Assembly: GCA_949751835.1 (NCBI GenBank)
Contig: CATKHK010000008.1
Coordinates: 62,001 to 126,000 of the forward strand
Direction: 5' to 3'
Origin: Blepharisma japonicum
Taxonomy: Eukaryota; Ciliophora; Heterotrichea; Heterotrichida; Blepharismidae
DNA: 64,000 bases
Numbering within the stretch: position 1 is the first letter of the stretch; the number at the start of each line of letters is the position of its first letter. A program made the translations under genes and the position numbers. The notes under the pieces were generated by a model. It did not search any database. It had not been told where the DNA came from and saw nothing but the letters and a program-made list of their open reading frames with translations. Shown here piece by piece: positions 42,381-53,585 of this stretch.

Positions 42381-43832
42381 ATGATTTCAATTTTTGATGA
42401 AATTGACACAAAAGTGAATAGCTGCACACAATTTTGGCATTCATTAGATGAGTACGCATCGGAAGACATCAAAGAGAATAAAATATATGAAGGAGTTCTA
42501 AGGCTTTCAAGCGCAAATAAACTTGGAAAAGAGAGACTGTTTGTTTTAACTAAAACTTCAATATACTCGTTTAACAAAAAGAGTGATCGGATTCCTCAAT
42601 TAATGTCAAAAATCAACTGAAAACTTGTTGAAGCTTTCATCGAGCACAATTTAGAAGAAGAGCGTTACGGATTTAAGATATTTCAGAATACTATCTCTCA
42701 AGATTTTTTTGTTAAAAGCTCTGAAGATCTAGATATATGGATCAACCATCTTTCTTATATATCAATTATGACTGACTTAGAAGACGATTATTCATTTACA
42801 AAACAAATCGGAAAAGGGAGCTTTGCAGAAGTTTATCTCGCTCAAGATTTAGACAATGATAATAAATATGCTATTAAGCGGATTTCAAAAAGTAAGAGTC
42901 AAATGAACGCGATTGGCAGCAAAGGGATGATAAATGAAATTGAAATTATGAGGAAACTTAAGCATCCTTATATACTTACCTTACACAAAATATATGAAAC
43001 TGAGCATCATATTAATTTAATTCTGGATTATGTAGAAGGCGGCGAGCTTTTCCAAAGAATTATGCAAAACGGCAAAATTCTGGAGTCTTATGCTGCTAAA
43101 TTCTGTGCTAATTTATTAGATGCTCTTGAATATCTTCACTCAATGAATATTATGCATAGAGATCTCAAGCCAGAAAACATCCTAATGGTGTCCAAATTTA
43201 ATGATTATGAATTTAAAATTTCTGATTTCGGTTTAGCAGTGCAAACAGAAGAAAAGCAAGAATTAAGATGCGGATCCCCAGGGTATGTTGCACCTGAAAT
43301 ACTAAGAAAAGAGCCTTATGGGAAAGAAATTGATCTTTTTAGCACCGGTATTTTGATGTATGTCATTTTATCTGGGAGGGCTCCATTCCCAGGAAAAGAT
43401 ACAAAAGAAGTTTTGTATCGAAATAAGGAATGCAGAATTTACTTCCAAGATAAATATTGAAATGAAATATCTCCAAAAGCTATTGATATGGTCCAGAGGC
43501 TTACTGATCCTAATCCGGAGTTCAGAATATCTATTAATGATGCCAAAGAGCACCCTTGAATTTCTTTTTTGACGAAAAAGACTCATAGAAAAATATACAT
43601 CCTAAAGCAATTAGAAGAATCAAAAGACAAAATTGTATCTCCAAGAAGCGGCAATGGAAGTATGATAAAAATCAGCTGTAGAGCACATAATGAAAAAAGA
43701 GGAGAACATGGTTTTGCAACCGAAAGGGTTGGAAAAGACAAGCATAGCTGGATTGGCGTATTATTGAAAAAACATCAAAAAATAGTCACTCATACTCATA
43801 GGGCAAAAATAATGGCATCAGGTGATGAATAA
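42381..43832 (+). CDS. PH-like domain/CAMK kinase, array copy C
   Basis: A 483-residue protein, the third type-1 copy. PH-like residues 1-125, kinase about 135-395 with GKGSFAEVYLA, YAIKRIS, MHRDLKPENIL, DFGLAVQ and VAPEIL, all catalytic residues intact. TGA-Trp codons lie at the same sites as in copies A and B (for example KINWKLVEAF, DKYWNEIS, EHPWISFL). The tail HSWIGVLLKKHQKIVTHTHR is shared with copy B. Within the kinase domain it shares AIGSKGMINEIE with copy A where B has a different stretch, so exchange between copies has probably occurred. TAA stop; 113 bp before kinase D. Confidence 0.9.
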
Positions 43833-43945
43833 ATATAATAGTTAATAGATGTATATAGCTTGTTTCTATATTGCTCTATAAAAATTAAAATTTTGTATCA
43901 ATCATTATTTGATAATTTGGAGTTAAAGAGTCGTTATTTACAATT

Positions 43946-45427
43946 ATGGCTTCAGTTTTTTCTGAAATAGACAGGAGAACCAACAAATCTTCACTTTTTT
44001 GGCATAACTCTGAATCCAACCCAATGCTTGACATTGATCAAAATAAACTATATGAAGGTATCCTGAAGATCCCAATTCCGAACGCTTTATGAAAAGAAAG
44101 AAAATTTGTCCTCACAAAGTCCTTTATTTATTACTATGAAGAAGGAGGTAACTTATCCCAACTAAGATCTTGCATTTCTTGGAAGAAGGCGGAGTCTTTT
44201 TATGAGCAAAGCTCAGAAGAAATGAGATATGGCTTCAGAATTTCTGGAAACAGATCCACTCAGGATTTTTATACAAAAAATACTGACGAGCTGGACATTT
44301 GAATGGGATTTTTATCAAAAGTGTGTATAATGAGTGATTTAGATGATAATTATGAAATAATTAAAGAGTTGGGAAAAGGGAAATATGCAGAAGTTTTTTT
44401 AGCTAAGGATTTAGACACAAATGAAGAGGTTGCAATCAAGTCTATTTCAAAAGAATTGATAAAAGAAAGTTCTCGAGGAGTTTCTGGAGTTGTAAATGAA
44501 ATTGATATTATGAGAAAAATAAAGCATCCTAACGTAATTGGCCTGCAGAAAGTCTTTGAAAGTGAGAATCATGTGCATTTGATAGTAGATTACATCCCTG
44601 GAGGGGATCTTTTTCAAAGGATACTTGAAAAAGGTCCTTTTTCTCTAAAAATGGCCGAAAAATTTATAAAGAATTTGCTATCAGTTTTGGATTATATTCA
44701 CTCAATGAATATAATACACCGAGATATCAAGCCTGAAAATATAATTATGAAAACGCACGAAAATGACTTCGATTTTAAACTATCTGACTTTGGTTTAGCA
44801 TGCGAATCAACAGAACCTCAAACCTTAAGATGCGGATCACTCGGATACGTAGCTCCAGAAATCTTAAGAAAAGAATCATATACTAAAAAAGTTGACATTT
44901 TCTCTGCAGGAATAATTCTATTCGTCATTCTAACTGGCCAAGATCCTTTTCCAAGCAAAGACGCCAACGACAAGCTAAAACGAAACAAAAAAGGGATTTT
45001 GTATTTCCAAGAAAAATATTGGAAAAATATCCCAAAAATTACTATCGATTTATTAAGAAAATTAACCGAAAATGATGCTGAAGCGAGATATAATGCTAAG
45101 CAAGCGCTACTGCATCCTTGGCTTAACCCAAGTAGGAATTTATTTGAAAATGACGAAATTAACAGCAAAAAAAAAGTGGCAGAACGACTAAGTTTTGGGG
45201 ACTCAAGCAAAAAGGAGATGAAAAGGCCGTCCTCTGTAGCACCAGATCTGAAAAGTGAGTATTTTAAAATAAGAATCAAGCAAGGAAAGCACTTCACGGT
45301 ACAGCAGCCCCATTGTATCAGTAGAAGGAACAGTCCAAAAAAACTGAGGGAGGCGATTTTAGGAAATCCAGGATATGACCATGTGGCTTCTAAAAAGCAG
45401 ATTGCAAACTCTAATGGCTTATTATAA
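43946..45427 (+). CDS. PH-like domain/CAMK kinase, type 2 (array member D)
   Basis: A 493-residue relative of copies A-C but clearly a different type. The PH-like domain (MASVFSEIDRRTNKSSLFWH, FVLTKSFIYYYEEGG, then TDELDIWMGFLSKV) contains TGA-Trp codons. The kinase domain is at about 130-395 (GKGKYAEVFLA, VAIKSIS, IHRDIKPENI, DFGLACE, VAPEIL, LHPWLNPS). The C-terminal 95 residues are Ser/Lys-rich and basic, without a domain. Its gene order (type 1 then type 2) is echoed by the two decayed type-2 remnants after kinases A and B, so this is the only surviving type-2 copy. TAA stop. Confidence 0.9.
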
Positions 45428-45622
45428 CTCCGATAATTAATCCTAAATATTACTGTTATCATAAATCTTTTCTCCAAACAATAATTTTTTAGTATTATCA
45501 TATACCTCGCATAGAAATTTTAATAATAAGAAAATCTTTGATAAAGATTTTAAAAGAAATCTCATTATTTACTTTTCTGAAGTTATATTTTATAAATTGA
45601 TCCATTTATTCAGTTGATAAAT

Positions 45623-46171
45623 ATGAATTGGTACTCAAGCTTTTGGAAATATTGGAGCTGGGTTGCCTTTCTTCCAATGCTTACCTGCTGTCTTTATCGA
45701 ATGTTCACACAAAAAGACCAAAGACAACTTAAAAAGCAACCAGAAAGAGAATTTTACGTTGACTGGGCATTTGAGTTTCTTTTATCACCTGGACTCTTCT
45801 ATTACACAATTGATTCACTATATATAATACTACAATATGAAAATTACAGCTGGTGCAATCTTGGATACCTTTCGCATCATTTACTTACATTGGCAGGAGC
45901 CAGAGCAACTTTAACTGTTCCATATTATCCGTGGACACTGATAGCGCCATTTGTAATTCATTGCATGCTGATTATGTTCCCTTATATCTCGATACTCAAC
46001 TATATATATTTAGGAATAATTTTCAATAATTTTAGGATTTTGCTATCAGATCCCTGGCGCAACTTCGCTCAATATCGATGGGTACTTTATATTGGAATTA
46101 GCCTAGTCCTTATTCCATTTCCAATTTTATGGCTAAACTCATGCAAGAATGATATGCAAAATGTTAATTAG
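45623..46171 (+). CDS. Multi-pass membrane protein, possibly TLC-like
   Basis: A 182-residue protein from ATG at 45623 (MNWYSSFWKYWSW). About five hydrophobic segments: WVAFLPMLTCCLY, FEFLLSPGLFYYTIDSLYII, LGYLSHHLLTLAGA, LIAPFVIHCMLIMFPYISIL with YIYLGIIF, and VLYIGISLVLIPFPILWL. The double His in a membrane segment (LSHHLLTLAG) recalls TLC-domain proteins, but the protein is short for that family and I hold this only as a suggestion. It uses TGG for its Trp residues and has no intron. A decayed copy of its 3' part follows at 46225. Confidence 0.75.
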   Translation: MNWYSSFWKYWSWVAFLPMLTCCLYRMFTQKDQRQLKKQPEREFYVDWAFEFLLSPGLFYYTIDSLYIILQYENYSWCNLGYLSHHLLTLAGARATLTVPYYPWTLIAPFVIHCMLIMFPYISILNYIYLGIIFNNFRILLSDPWRNFAQYRWVLYIGISLVLIPFPILWLNSCKNDMQNVN

Positions 46172-46224
46172 CTTAAACATTAGGCAGAATTAAATCTTTT
46201 CTAATTTAAGGTATATGGCATAGC

Positions 46225-46400
46225 AAATTCTATGAATAATTCTCAATAATTTTCGAGTTTTTATCAGATCATTCGCAATTTTGATCAATAATAATGCTAG
46301 CCAACGATTCATTCCATTATATGGCCGAATCAACAAAAAAGTGTGTAAGAGGTTAATTATTATTAAAATTAATTCTAAACATGCTAAATCATATGCAAAA
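46225..46400 (+). pseudogene. Decayed partial copy of the 3' end of the preceding membrane protein gene
   Basis: The strings GAATAATTCTCAATAATTTT, CATTCCATTATATGGC and CATATGCAAAATTAATTA line up in order with the end of the gene at 45623 (about 46014-46171), with deletions between them. No frame survives. A local tandem duplication that has decayed is the simplest reading. Confidence 0.5.
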
Positions 46401-49345
46401 TTAATTATTATTGTGACCTCTCCTTTTTAAATAATACATTCCACCACTGCATCTACCAAGTTGATATTTATTTGAATGTTTTGAGTATAAGGCTTGAAGT
46501 GTTCCTTTAAAATTCTCTAGTGATAATTCCCAACTAACATCCGTATTGAGAAAATCTAATTGGATATCACATATTTTAACAACAAATACAGAAAACAGTT
46601 CAGATTCTAATTGTCAGCCACCCTCATTCGTGCTTCTTAAGCAAGTCAACTTATTTGATCCAGGTATTCCTTTGTAAAGGTTGCCTTTATCCGAAGGAGG
46701 AGTCTTTTGTTTTATATTGTAGAACCCATCCTTTGCTTTTCTCAAATAATGAACGAGCTCACGTAAAAATATAATTTTTTGCGCACAAAGATTTAGCTTA
46801 CTACTCTCATCTCGATATTTCGAATTTATAATAATATCACCTCCAAAAATAGTTATACCTTCAAGATCTTCTGGTAAACTTGCAAATCAGACATTAATAT
46901 GACGTTTTTCGGACATATCAAGATTAAGTCCAATTTTGCCCAACCATTCTTTAACTACTTTTGAGTTGCATAATCTTTTAAACAGTTTATATTGATTTAT
47001 ATTTGTTTCAGTCACTGGCTGAGATATTAATTTTATAGCAATTGATGCTGTATCATATATAAAACTTGATTTATTTTTTATAGTTAAACTGAATAAATTG
47101 CTCAATTGTGATATTAGCCACTTTTTTACAATTTGATTTGACTCAAATAGCATTTTTATAATGAACGAAGTTTTAAGATCTTCAAAAAATTGTATTTGAA
47201 GGCACAAATCGTTATGGTCTAGCTCAAAATTTGTATACGTTGATGATATACTAATCTTTTCATTATGATGTATTTCTTTTGATTCTTCTTTAATTTTTTC
47301 TTCGGTTGTATTAATTTCTCGATCTGTTTTGGTTCATTTTTTTTTGCGTAGAGGCTTATAGCCATTAAAATCTAATGAGAATAGATCTGAACAGTGCGCA
47401 TCTTCAATACTAAATATCTCAGTAGCATTTGCTTTCCTTTCAATTTCACATTTTGCTTCATCTATTATCTCTGTGTACTCACTTATACCCTTGAAATCTT
47501 CTGAATTTAAATTTTCTATTTTATCTGAATCATGATGATCCAACTCTAACTCAATTTTCTGCTCACTCTTTTTACTTTCTTCTTCTTCTTCCAATCTCTT
47601 ACTTTCTTTATTTTTAAGCTCTATTCACCTTTTCGATATAAACTCAGATGTTCAACATATATGAATAAGCACTTTTGCAGGATACTCTTCGTTTCCATAA
47701 TCAATCTTTTCTATATTATATCCATCATTATAATTGAAAAAGATACCTCCCATTTCTCTTAAGCTAATTTCTGAACCACTTCGAAGATAATTGACAAGAT
47801 TATCTATAAAATCTGTAAAAGGCTTTGGTACATTAATAGCTGAGCATTTTCTATAGGCTTGTTGAAGTTCTCCCATAAACATCCTTCTCGCTAAAATTAT
47901 CTTCTCTTCTTCAAATGGCATTTCAATTTCTGGATTAATAATGCATTCTTTTTTCTTTGTAGCAATGATTTCAGAGATTTTTATCATAATTTCAGGGAAA
48001 AATTGAAAACTTCATGAAAAAATACAAATTATTTCCTCTTTATTTTCTGTTTTATTCTCAGCTTCACTTTCATAAACACACCAAAAAAAGGCAATTATAT
48101 AATCAATAGCCATTTCCTTAAATTCATCTTTTTTAGCAGAATTTATATAAGAATAAAGTAATAGTTGAGTAATAATATTTTTTGTTAATCGATAATTATT
48201 TAAAGCTTTCCATGATATCATATTATAAAAATATTTATCCAAAAACTCAATATGATAATAATTGCTTGCAAGTTGAACTTCAACAAGAGCACTTAATTCC
48301 ATAGCAATATTTTGCCATATTATGGGATAGTCAAAAATTTCAATGAGTTCAGAATTTTCTATAACATAATTTGTATTCTTTCAGCTTCATGATTTTATAT
48401 AAGTTATTAGCAAAGTAATTGCAGAGTCAAATTTTGATTTTATATCGCTGGATACTGAATAGAATTGTTTTCAATTTGATATAATCTGATTCGAATAGAA
48501 TTGAACATACCATGAAATTCAGCCTTTATGTTTGCAAAAAAATTCTCTCGCCTTCAATGTAGAACTCATTGAGAAACCTATTCTTTCCATTTTCGAGAGA
48601 ATTTGATTATCAAGTCTTGAGATTGGTATTTTTTAATTTTTTTTGGAAATACTATATAGCTGTCAAATACAGTTAAAAGATAATTCAATGTTTTGGATGA
48701 AGCGATATACTGTAGAACTATTTTTCAAAATTCAGCATCAAATTTATTACTGTTGTCCATGCTTGAATTTGAGATAAAGATCAAAAACTGTAAAAATCTT
48801 CTAATTGTTCAGTCAAAATCATTATGTATATTGCCTTCATTTACATTGCTATTAATAATTTCAGTGAAATTATTTTGGAAAAGTCTAAGAATATTTCTAA
48901 TAACTTTATTATCAAGCTCAAACTCTCCAGTCTTCTTAATGATAGAAAATAATGTCATAAGTCTAATCATTTTATTAATGCTGCATCATTTCAGTGGCTC
49001 AGTTAATTTTTCAAAGTTGATTTCTAACTGAAGAAAGCATAATTTAACTAGTTCAAAAAACTTATCTGTTTGGATTGTTTTATAATCCATGATTAGCCCT
49101 AAATAAAAGTATGAGCAATTGCTGGTTAGATCTATATTTTTGAGTAAATCCCAAACACTCAAATTTTTTTGTGAGCTGAGCTGATTATCAAATTCATATG
49201 AATTCAATTTTTCAGCAAGATCATCACTTATTGTTTCTGATATGCTTTGATCTTCTTCTAGCTCTCTTTGCATCAAATTTCGGATACTTATTTCAAGCTG
49301 ACCTTTTATTTGCTCAAATATGCAATTTTCTTGATTTGGATCCAT
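46401..49345 (-). CDS. Large orphan protein with one apparent frameshift
   Basis: From ATG at 49345 (MDPNQENCIFEQIKGQ) to TAA at 46401, about 980 codons are open if many TGA codons are read as Trp and one frame change is allowed near 48578-48634. Predicted protein is mostly helical, Ile/Lys/Asn-rich, with a charged middle (EEEEESKKSEQKIELELDHH). No domain recognised. The frame change could be a missing A in the run at 48629-48634, an unseen intron, translational frameshifting, or real decay. In favour of a working gene: long open stretches either side and TGA used only at plausible Trp sites. It is more AT-rich than its neighbours. Function unknown. Confidence 0.6.
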
Positions 49346-49503
49346 TCAAATTTTATTAAGGGGTCTAAAAATTATTTAAAATAAACTGCTAAGTTTTAAT
49401 AAATAATTTTAATCTATACGATTCCTGGTTTTTACATCGAAAATATTTTAAACAAAATTTTGTATTACATTAATAATTATCAATAAGCTCATTTAATTGT
49501 TAT

Positions 49504-50073
49504 TTAAGAGCAGCTTAAAAACCGCTGATGCTTAGGTGTTTCTTCTTCATTTCATGATGATATATCTTGGTCAACTAAATATTCTTTGATTTCGTCATCT
49601 TTCTTATATTTATAAGTTGAAATCATATTCATAGGTGTGTAAGGAGAATAGCTTCTATCATTTTGCTTTGTAGGACTTCTAGCTGATATTGGGGTTAGAG
49701 ATGATCTTTTGAACCCATAACGATTATTTTCTTTTGGTATTCTTTTTGAACTATCTGGAGAAACAGATGCCCTTTGCTTCTGAAATTGTTCCTGCTTAAG
49801 AAAAGAGTCAAATCCTCCAATATGAATAACCCTTGATGGGCGTCTTATTTTCCAGCCCCTCATATATCATTTCCCAATTGTTGCAATTTTAGGCGTTTGC
49901 TGAGAAGTTCCAATTTTCGAAATGTTTACGTCAAAGATATTCAATTTTTTAGCAGGTTCTGGCTTTGGTTGATTTTTTTGAAAACTTGAATTTCATTTAA
50001 AGTCTATAATATTAATTTTCGTAGCAGCATTAACTTGAAAGCATTTTTTGTGATTGATTTCAATTGAATCCAT
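49504..50073 (-). CDS. Small basic Ser/Pro-rich protein, unknown
   Basis: A 189-residue protein from ATG at 50073 (MDSIEINHKKCFQVNAATKI), with three in-frame TGA-Trp codons and TAA stop. The middle has RGWKIRRPSRVIHIGGFDSF and then a disordered Ser/Pro/Arg stretch (KRSSLTPISARSPTKQNDRS). The Ser-Pro sites suggest phosphorylation. No domain recognised. It would be cut into two pieces under the standard code. Confidence 0.72.
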
Positions 50074-50186
50074 ATTTCTCTAAAAACTTAATCATCTTAA
50101 ATATACAAAATAGAGTTTAAGTATCATTAATGCTATTTAAAAGGATTTTAAAAGATAAATGATATACAACGACTTTTCTGAACTTC

Positions 50187-50789
50187 TTAAACCAAATATT
50201 TAAAAACTGCAAGAGGGATCAAAATAGCTATGAATACCAAAACACATATCAATGAACATTTCAGAATTTTGATTTTAGTTCCTTGGCTATCTCTTGCTTG
50301 GCTAAGCTCCTGCACTCCTTCATTAACATTATTATTTGCGACATCTATATTCGAAGCAACTACATTTAAAGAGTGATCTTGCAAGCTGGCAAGTCCAGAA
50401 GCTTCTTTCATTAGTTCGCTAACTGCCATCATTTTAAGCTCAATAGCACTTACATGCTTATTCCTTTCTTCTAGTATTGGCCTATTAAAATCATCTCTTA
50501 CGAGAGCATCTTGATATTGGAAGGGCTGTGTCCTTCGAGATAATTCTTGATATTCTCTAGTTAGCTCTAAATAATTTTGCTCTTTTTTCTTGAATTCTAG
50601 ATTTGATAAAACATTTATGGAATTTAATTTTTCCAGCTTGGATCTGATTGTTTCCATCATTTCTTTTTGTGATTTTTGTGTCATTTTGGTTGAGCCAAAA
50701 TTAAGGACTGAGAGGTCTTCTTTTATTTCAGCACTTAGTTGGTCAACAGAACTACCCAGCAAAGGTTCTTTATATGATGATTCTTTCAT
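50187..50789 (-). CDS. SNARE-like tail-anchored protein
   Basis: Drives membrane fusion in vesicle traffic if the assignment is right. The 200-residue protein has an N-terminal helical part (IKEDLSVLNFGS..., MMETIRSKLEKLNSINVLS), a C-terminal coiled-coil motif of about 60 residues (AVSELMKEASGLASLQDHSL, ASNIDVANNNVNEGVQEL) and a single C-terminal membrane anchor (LKCSLICVLVFIAILIPLAV). The layout and heptads fit a Q-SNARE (syntaxin/Qc type), with the helix-central Gln near residue 141 a candidate for the zero layer. Subfamily is not resolved. 33 bp upstream of the next co-directional gene's stop. Confidence 0.75.
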   Translation of the reverse strand: MKESSYKEPLLGSSVDQLSAEIKEDLSVLNFGSTKMTQKSQKEMMETIRSKLEKLNSINVLSNLEFKKKEQNYLELTREYQELSRRTQPFQYQDALVRDDFNRPILEERNKHVSAIELKMMAVSELMKEASGLASLQDHSLNVVASNIDVANNNVNEGVQELSQARDSQGTKIKILKCSLICVLVFIAILIPLAVFKYLV

Positions 50790-50822
50790 TTTCTTATATA
50801 TTATGATTATTTATTAACTTTT

Positions 50823-51338
50823 CTAATGTAGTAGTCCTTTATGAGGAATATATCTATAGGAGATAACAGCAAATATAAAGATAGCAAGGAATAAAACCGA
50901 TCCAAATGAATTTTTTGGCATGAAAGTCCCAAGCATGATATATCCAAGCATAAGAGAAAACAGAATAAGAGGAGTATACCATCCCCAGATAGGCCAAAAT
51001 GCAATGTGTGCACACAAGTAGCAGAACCCTCCTATGGCTGATGCTAGTGGGATAAGTCTTGGAGCAGTAACTTCAACATCTTCATTAGAAGGTAAGATAA
51101 AGGAGACATATAGTGTCATAGCAGTCATAATCCCAAAAGTTATCATCGTTAAAGAAAAAAACAGCTGGTTCACTTTTGTGCTTTCCCAAATAACGAGAAA
51201 GAAGTTCGAGTAGTAAAGTACGACGACTGCTAATACAATTCATACAGCTGCATGCAATCTATTTGTAAGGTAATTTAGTCTATCAACCCACATTCGTTTC
51301 CTTGCTTCTCTTGCATCCCACCATTCTTGACTTTTCAT
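50823..51338 (-). CDS. TMEM128: TMEM128-like four-pass membrane protein
   Basis: A 171-residue protein from ATG at 51338 (MKSQEWWDAREARKRMW) with one TGA-Trp in the first membrane helix (AAVWIVLAVVVLYYSNFF). Four membrane segments: that one, LFFSLTMITFGIMTAMTLYV, PLASAIGGFCYLCAHIAFWP, and WYTPLILFSLMLGYIMLGTF, with a fifth short hydrophobic stretch at the end. The motif PRLIPLASAIGGFCYLCAHI then FWPIWGWYTPLILF matches the TMEM128 signature (PALIP...IALW.VWSFFTPLLLF). Role of the family is poorly known (ER/endomembrane). The TGA removes 55 codons from any standard-code model. Confidence 0.85.
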
Positions 51339-51515
51339 AATTAATTTATCTAAAAACACATATGTTTCAGTAATTTTTAAAAAACGCAAAAATTGCAATT
51401 AATAAGATTAAAATAATCTAATTTTATTAGAAAGCTATTTATTCCTGTAAAAAATATATTAATTATTATATAAGTGAGAGCCAAACTTAACTAATTATTT
51501 CATTGAATAATTCCT

Positions 51516-52706
51516 ATGAGCCAAATTTACAAAGATGGAGCTAAGGTACTCAAGCTAATTAAAACAAAGAACATCGGATTAAAAGGAGCTTGCTTTAAAT
51601 TAAAAAGAAACGTTAAGCCAGTCTACGCTCTGATAAACAAAATTTTACCTGTACGAAAAAAGCTTGAAAATGAAATTCAAAAGAAGTGAAAAGATTGCGA
51701 AGACATTGAGCTTGCAAGCCTTATGCTTTTTGATTATTGAAAATCAGGAAAAATTAGTGGTGGAGGAGCAGTTAAACACAAAATTATGGAAAAGTTTAAA
51801 CCTTCAAAATTTTTAGATAAAAATCTGAAGAAGCAAAAGAGATGAGTTATCATAAACCAATTTAAAAAGCCAAAAAACACCAAAATCCTTGGTAAGCAAG
51901 ACGAGATCATTCCTGATTTGTATAATGTAGAAGACTCTGCAGAAATAGCAAAAATGATTAAAAATTCAGAAATAATTTCACAAGAAAAAGCAAGCTGCAT
52001 GCCAGTAGCAAGTCTTCACTTAAAAAAAGGAAATTGAAATGCGATAGATGCGTGTGCAGCTCCTGGTAATAAAACTCTTCAATTGGCTGGAAGGATGAAA
52101 AAATGATCGACAGGGAAAATTTATGCTTATGAGTTGAATCCAAACCGCTTCGATCTTCTTAGAAGAAGGATAAAAGAGTATAGGGCTGATAACGTAAAAG
52201 TTATAAATGGCGATTATCTAAAAGCAAAAATCCCGAAAAACGTAAGAGTTGCAATAGTAGATCCATCCTGCTCTGGGTCTGGCATTATTTCTCATCAATT
52301 GATCGACAATGGAAAAATAACAGTGCAGCCTGATTTAGTGACAGAGCGTCTTAAAAGTTTATCATATTTCCAAGAAAAGGTCCTCACCAAGACTCTTAGC
52401 ATTCCAGGGATTCAACAAGTTGTATACTCAACTTGCTCAGTACACAAAATTGAAGATGAAAATGTTGTTCATAACGTTTTATCTTTATTTTGAAGGAAAT
52501 TCAAACTTGTCAAAGCTCTTCCAAAATGAAAAAGAAGAGGATTTGGAGACTATGGGGAATTAATGGTAAGAGCTAATCCTTTAGAAGACAAAACCCAAGG
52601 GTTTTTTGTTGCACTTATCAAGAGGAGAAGTCTAAGACTAGGGCATCACGTTATTAAAAGAACTCACAGATATTGGTCGAAGAAAAAACACATAAAATTT
52701 AATTAG
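51516..52706 (+). CDS. NSUN5: rRNA cytosine-C5 methyltransferase, NSUN5/Rcm1 type
   Basis: SAM-dependent m5C methylation of large-subunit rRNA. The 396-residue protein starts MSQIYKDGAKVLKLIK and uses eight or so TGA-Trp codons, the densest in the window. The SAM-binding motif AIDACAAPGNKTLQLAG, the motif IV catalytic site VDPSCSGSG (the spelling typical of NSUN5) and the release Cys in VVYSTCSVHKIEDE are all present. The N-terminal helical region (GLKGACFKLKRN, VYALINKIL) also fits NSUN5. The C-terminus is basic (KRRSLRLGHHVIKRTHRYW). Probably nucleolar. TAG stop. Confidence 0.93.
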
Positions 52707-52756
52707 AAATTTATTAATTTCAAACCAAAATATGTCTGTTATAGAAATTGATTTCC

Positions 52757-53155
52757 ATGCAGCATGGACAAATAGATGGAAGAGTCGTCAGGACCGTTAG
52801 AAATCTCAAAAGGATGAACACTGGCAGCTCATTATCAGATTCGCCATCCACAAGAACAAGTACTCCAGGCCCTGATACACAGATTTTAGACGTCATTTCG
52901 AATCGTGAAGAAATTAAACAGTTTCTGTCTTCCTATACACTTTCCCCAGAAACCTTTTACAATATAACCCGAAGTGATGAAAAAATCATAAGGGACATCT
53001 TAATGGAGCCTGTATTAAGTGATACTATTATGATCCGTATCCAAGAAAAGGTTGAAGAGTACCAATCTCTTCAGCAGATTGAACAAGCTAAAATTAGCAT
53101 GTCAGCAAAAATAAAAGAACGCATTGAAAGTCTCCAGAGGCGACTGAATGAATAA
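52757..53155 (+). CDS. Small protein, unknown
   Basis: A 132-residue protein starting MQHGQIDGRVVRTVRN. The first 45 residues are Ser/Thr/Arg-rich (SSLSDSPSTRTSTPGPD). The rest is helical (EEIKQFLSSYTLSPETFYNI, IRDILMEPVLSDTIM) and ends in a short coiled coil (SAKIKERIESLQRRLNE). An alternative ATG at 52732 leads to a different short frame and is rejected. Convergent with ISCU with only 22 bp between the stops. No family recognised. Confidence 0.72.
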   Translation: MQHGQIDGRVVRTVRNLKRMNTGSSLSDSPSTRTSTPGPDTQILDVISNREEIKQFLSSYTLSPETFYNITRSDEKIIRDILMEPVLSDTIMIRIQEKVEEYQSLQQIEQAKISMSAKIKERIESLQRRLNE

Positions 53156-53177
53156 AATTTTATTATGTGATTAACAA

Positions 53178-53585
53178 CTAATTGTCTTGTTTTTTCTTGA
53201 AGTCTGTTATTGCTGCCTTCACAGCGTCTTCTGCTAGCATAGAACAGTGAAGCTTGATGGGAGGCAAATGCAAGTATGAAGCGATGTCAGAATTTTTCAA
53301 TTGCATGGCATCGTTCAGGTCTAGGCCTTTAATGTACTCTGTGGCGTAAGAACTACTGGCTATGGCAGAAGCGCATCCAAAGGTCTTGAACACTGCTTCT
53401 TTGATCTTCCCATCCTCAACCTTTATTTGCAACTTCATAACATCACCACAGGCAGGTGCCCCGACAACACCTGTCCCGACAGATTTGTCACCTTTGTCAA
53501 GAGAGCCAACGTTTTTAGGCTGTTCGTAGTATTCAATCACTTTTGGGTGGTATGCGCGCTTGATCCAGCTAAGTGCCTTCAGCAT
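53178..53585 (-). CDS. ISCU: Iron-sulfur cluster assembly scaffold ISCU
   Basis: Mitochondrial scaffold on which [2Fe-2S] clusters are built with the cysteine desulfurase. 135 residues from ATG at 53585 (MLKALSWIKRAYHPKVIEYY): the short N-terminus is a plausible reduced presequence. The three cluster cysteines are present (GAPACGDVM, FGCASAIASS, LHCSMLAED), as is the HSC70-binding region LHLPPIKLHC (LPPVK in most orthologues; here Ile for Val). No intron and no TGA codon. Confidence 0.96.
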   Translation of the reverse strand: MLKALSWIKRAYHPKVIEYYEQPKNVGSLDKGDKSVGTGVVGAPACGDVMKLQIKVEDGKIKEAVFKTFGCASAIASSSYATEYIKGLDLNDAMQLKNSDIASYLHLPPIKLHCSMLAEDAVKAAITDFKKKQDN

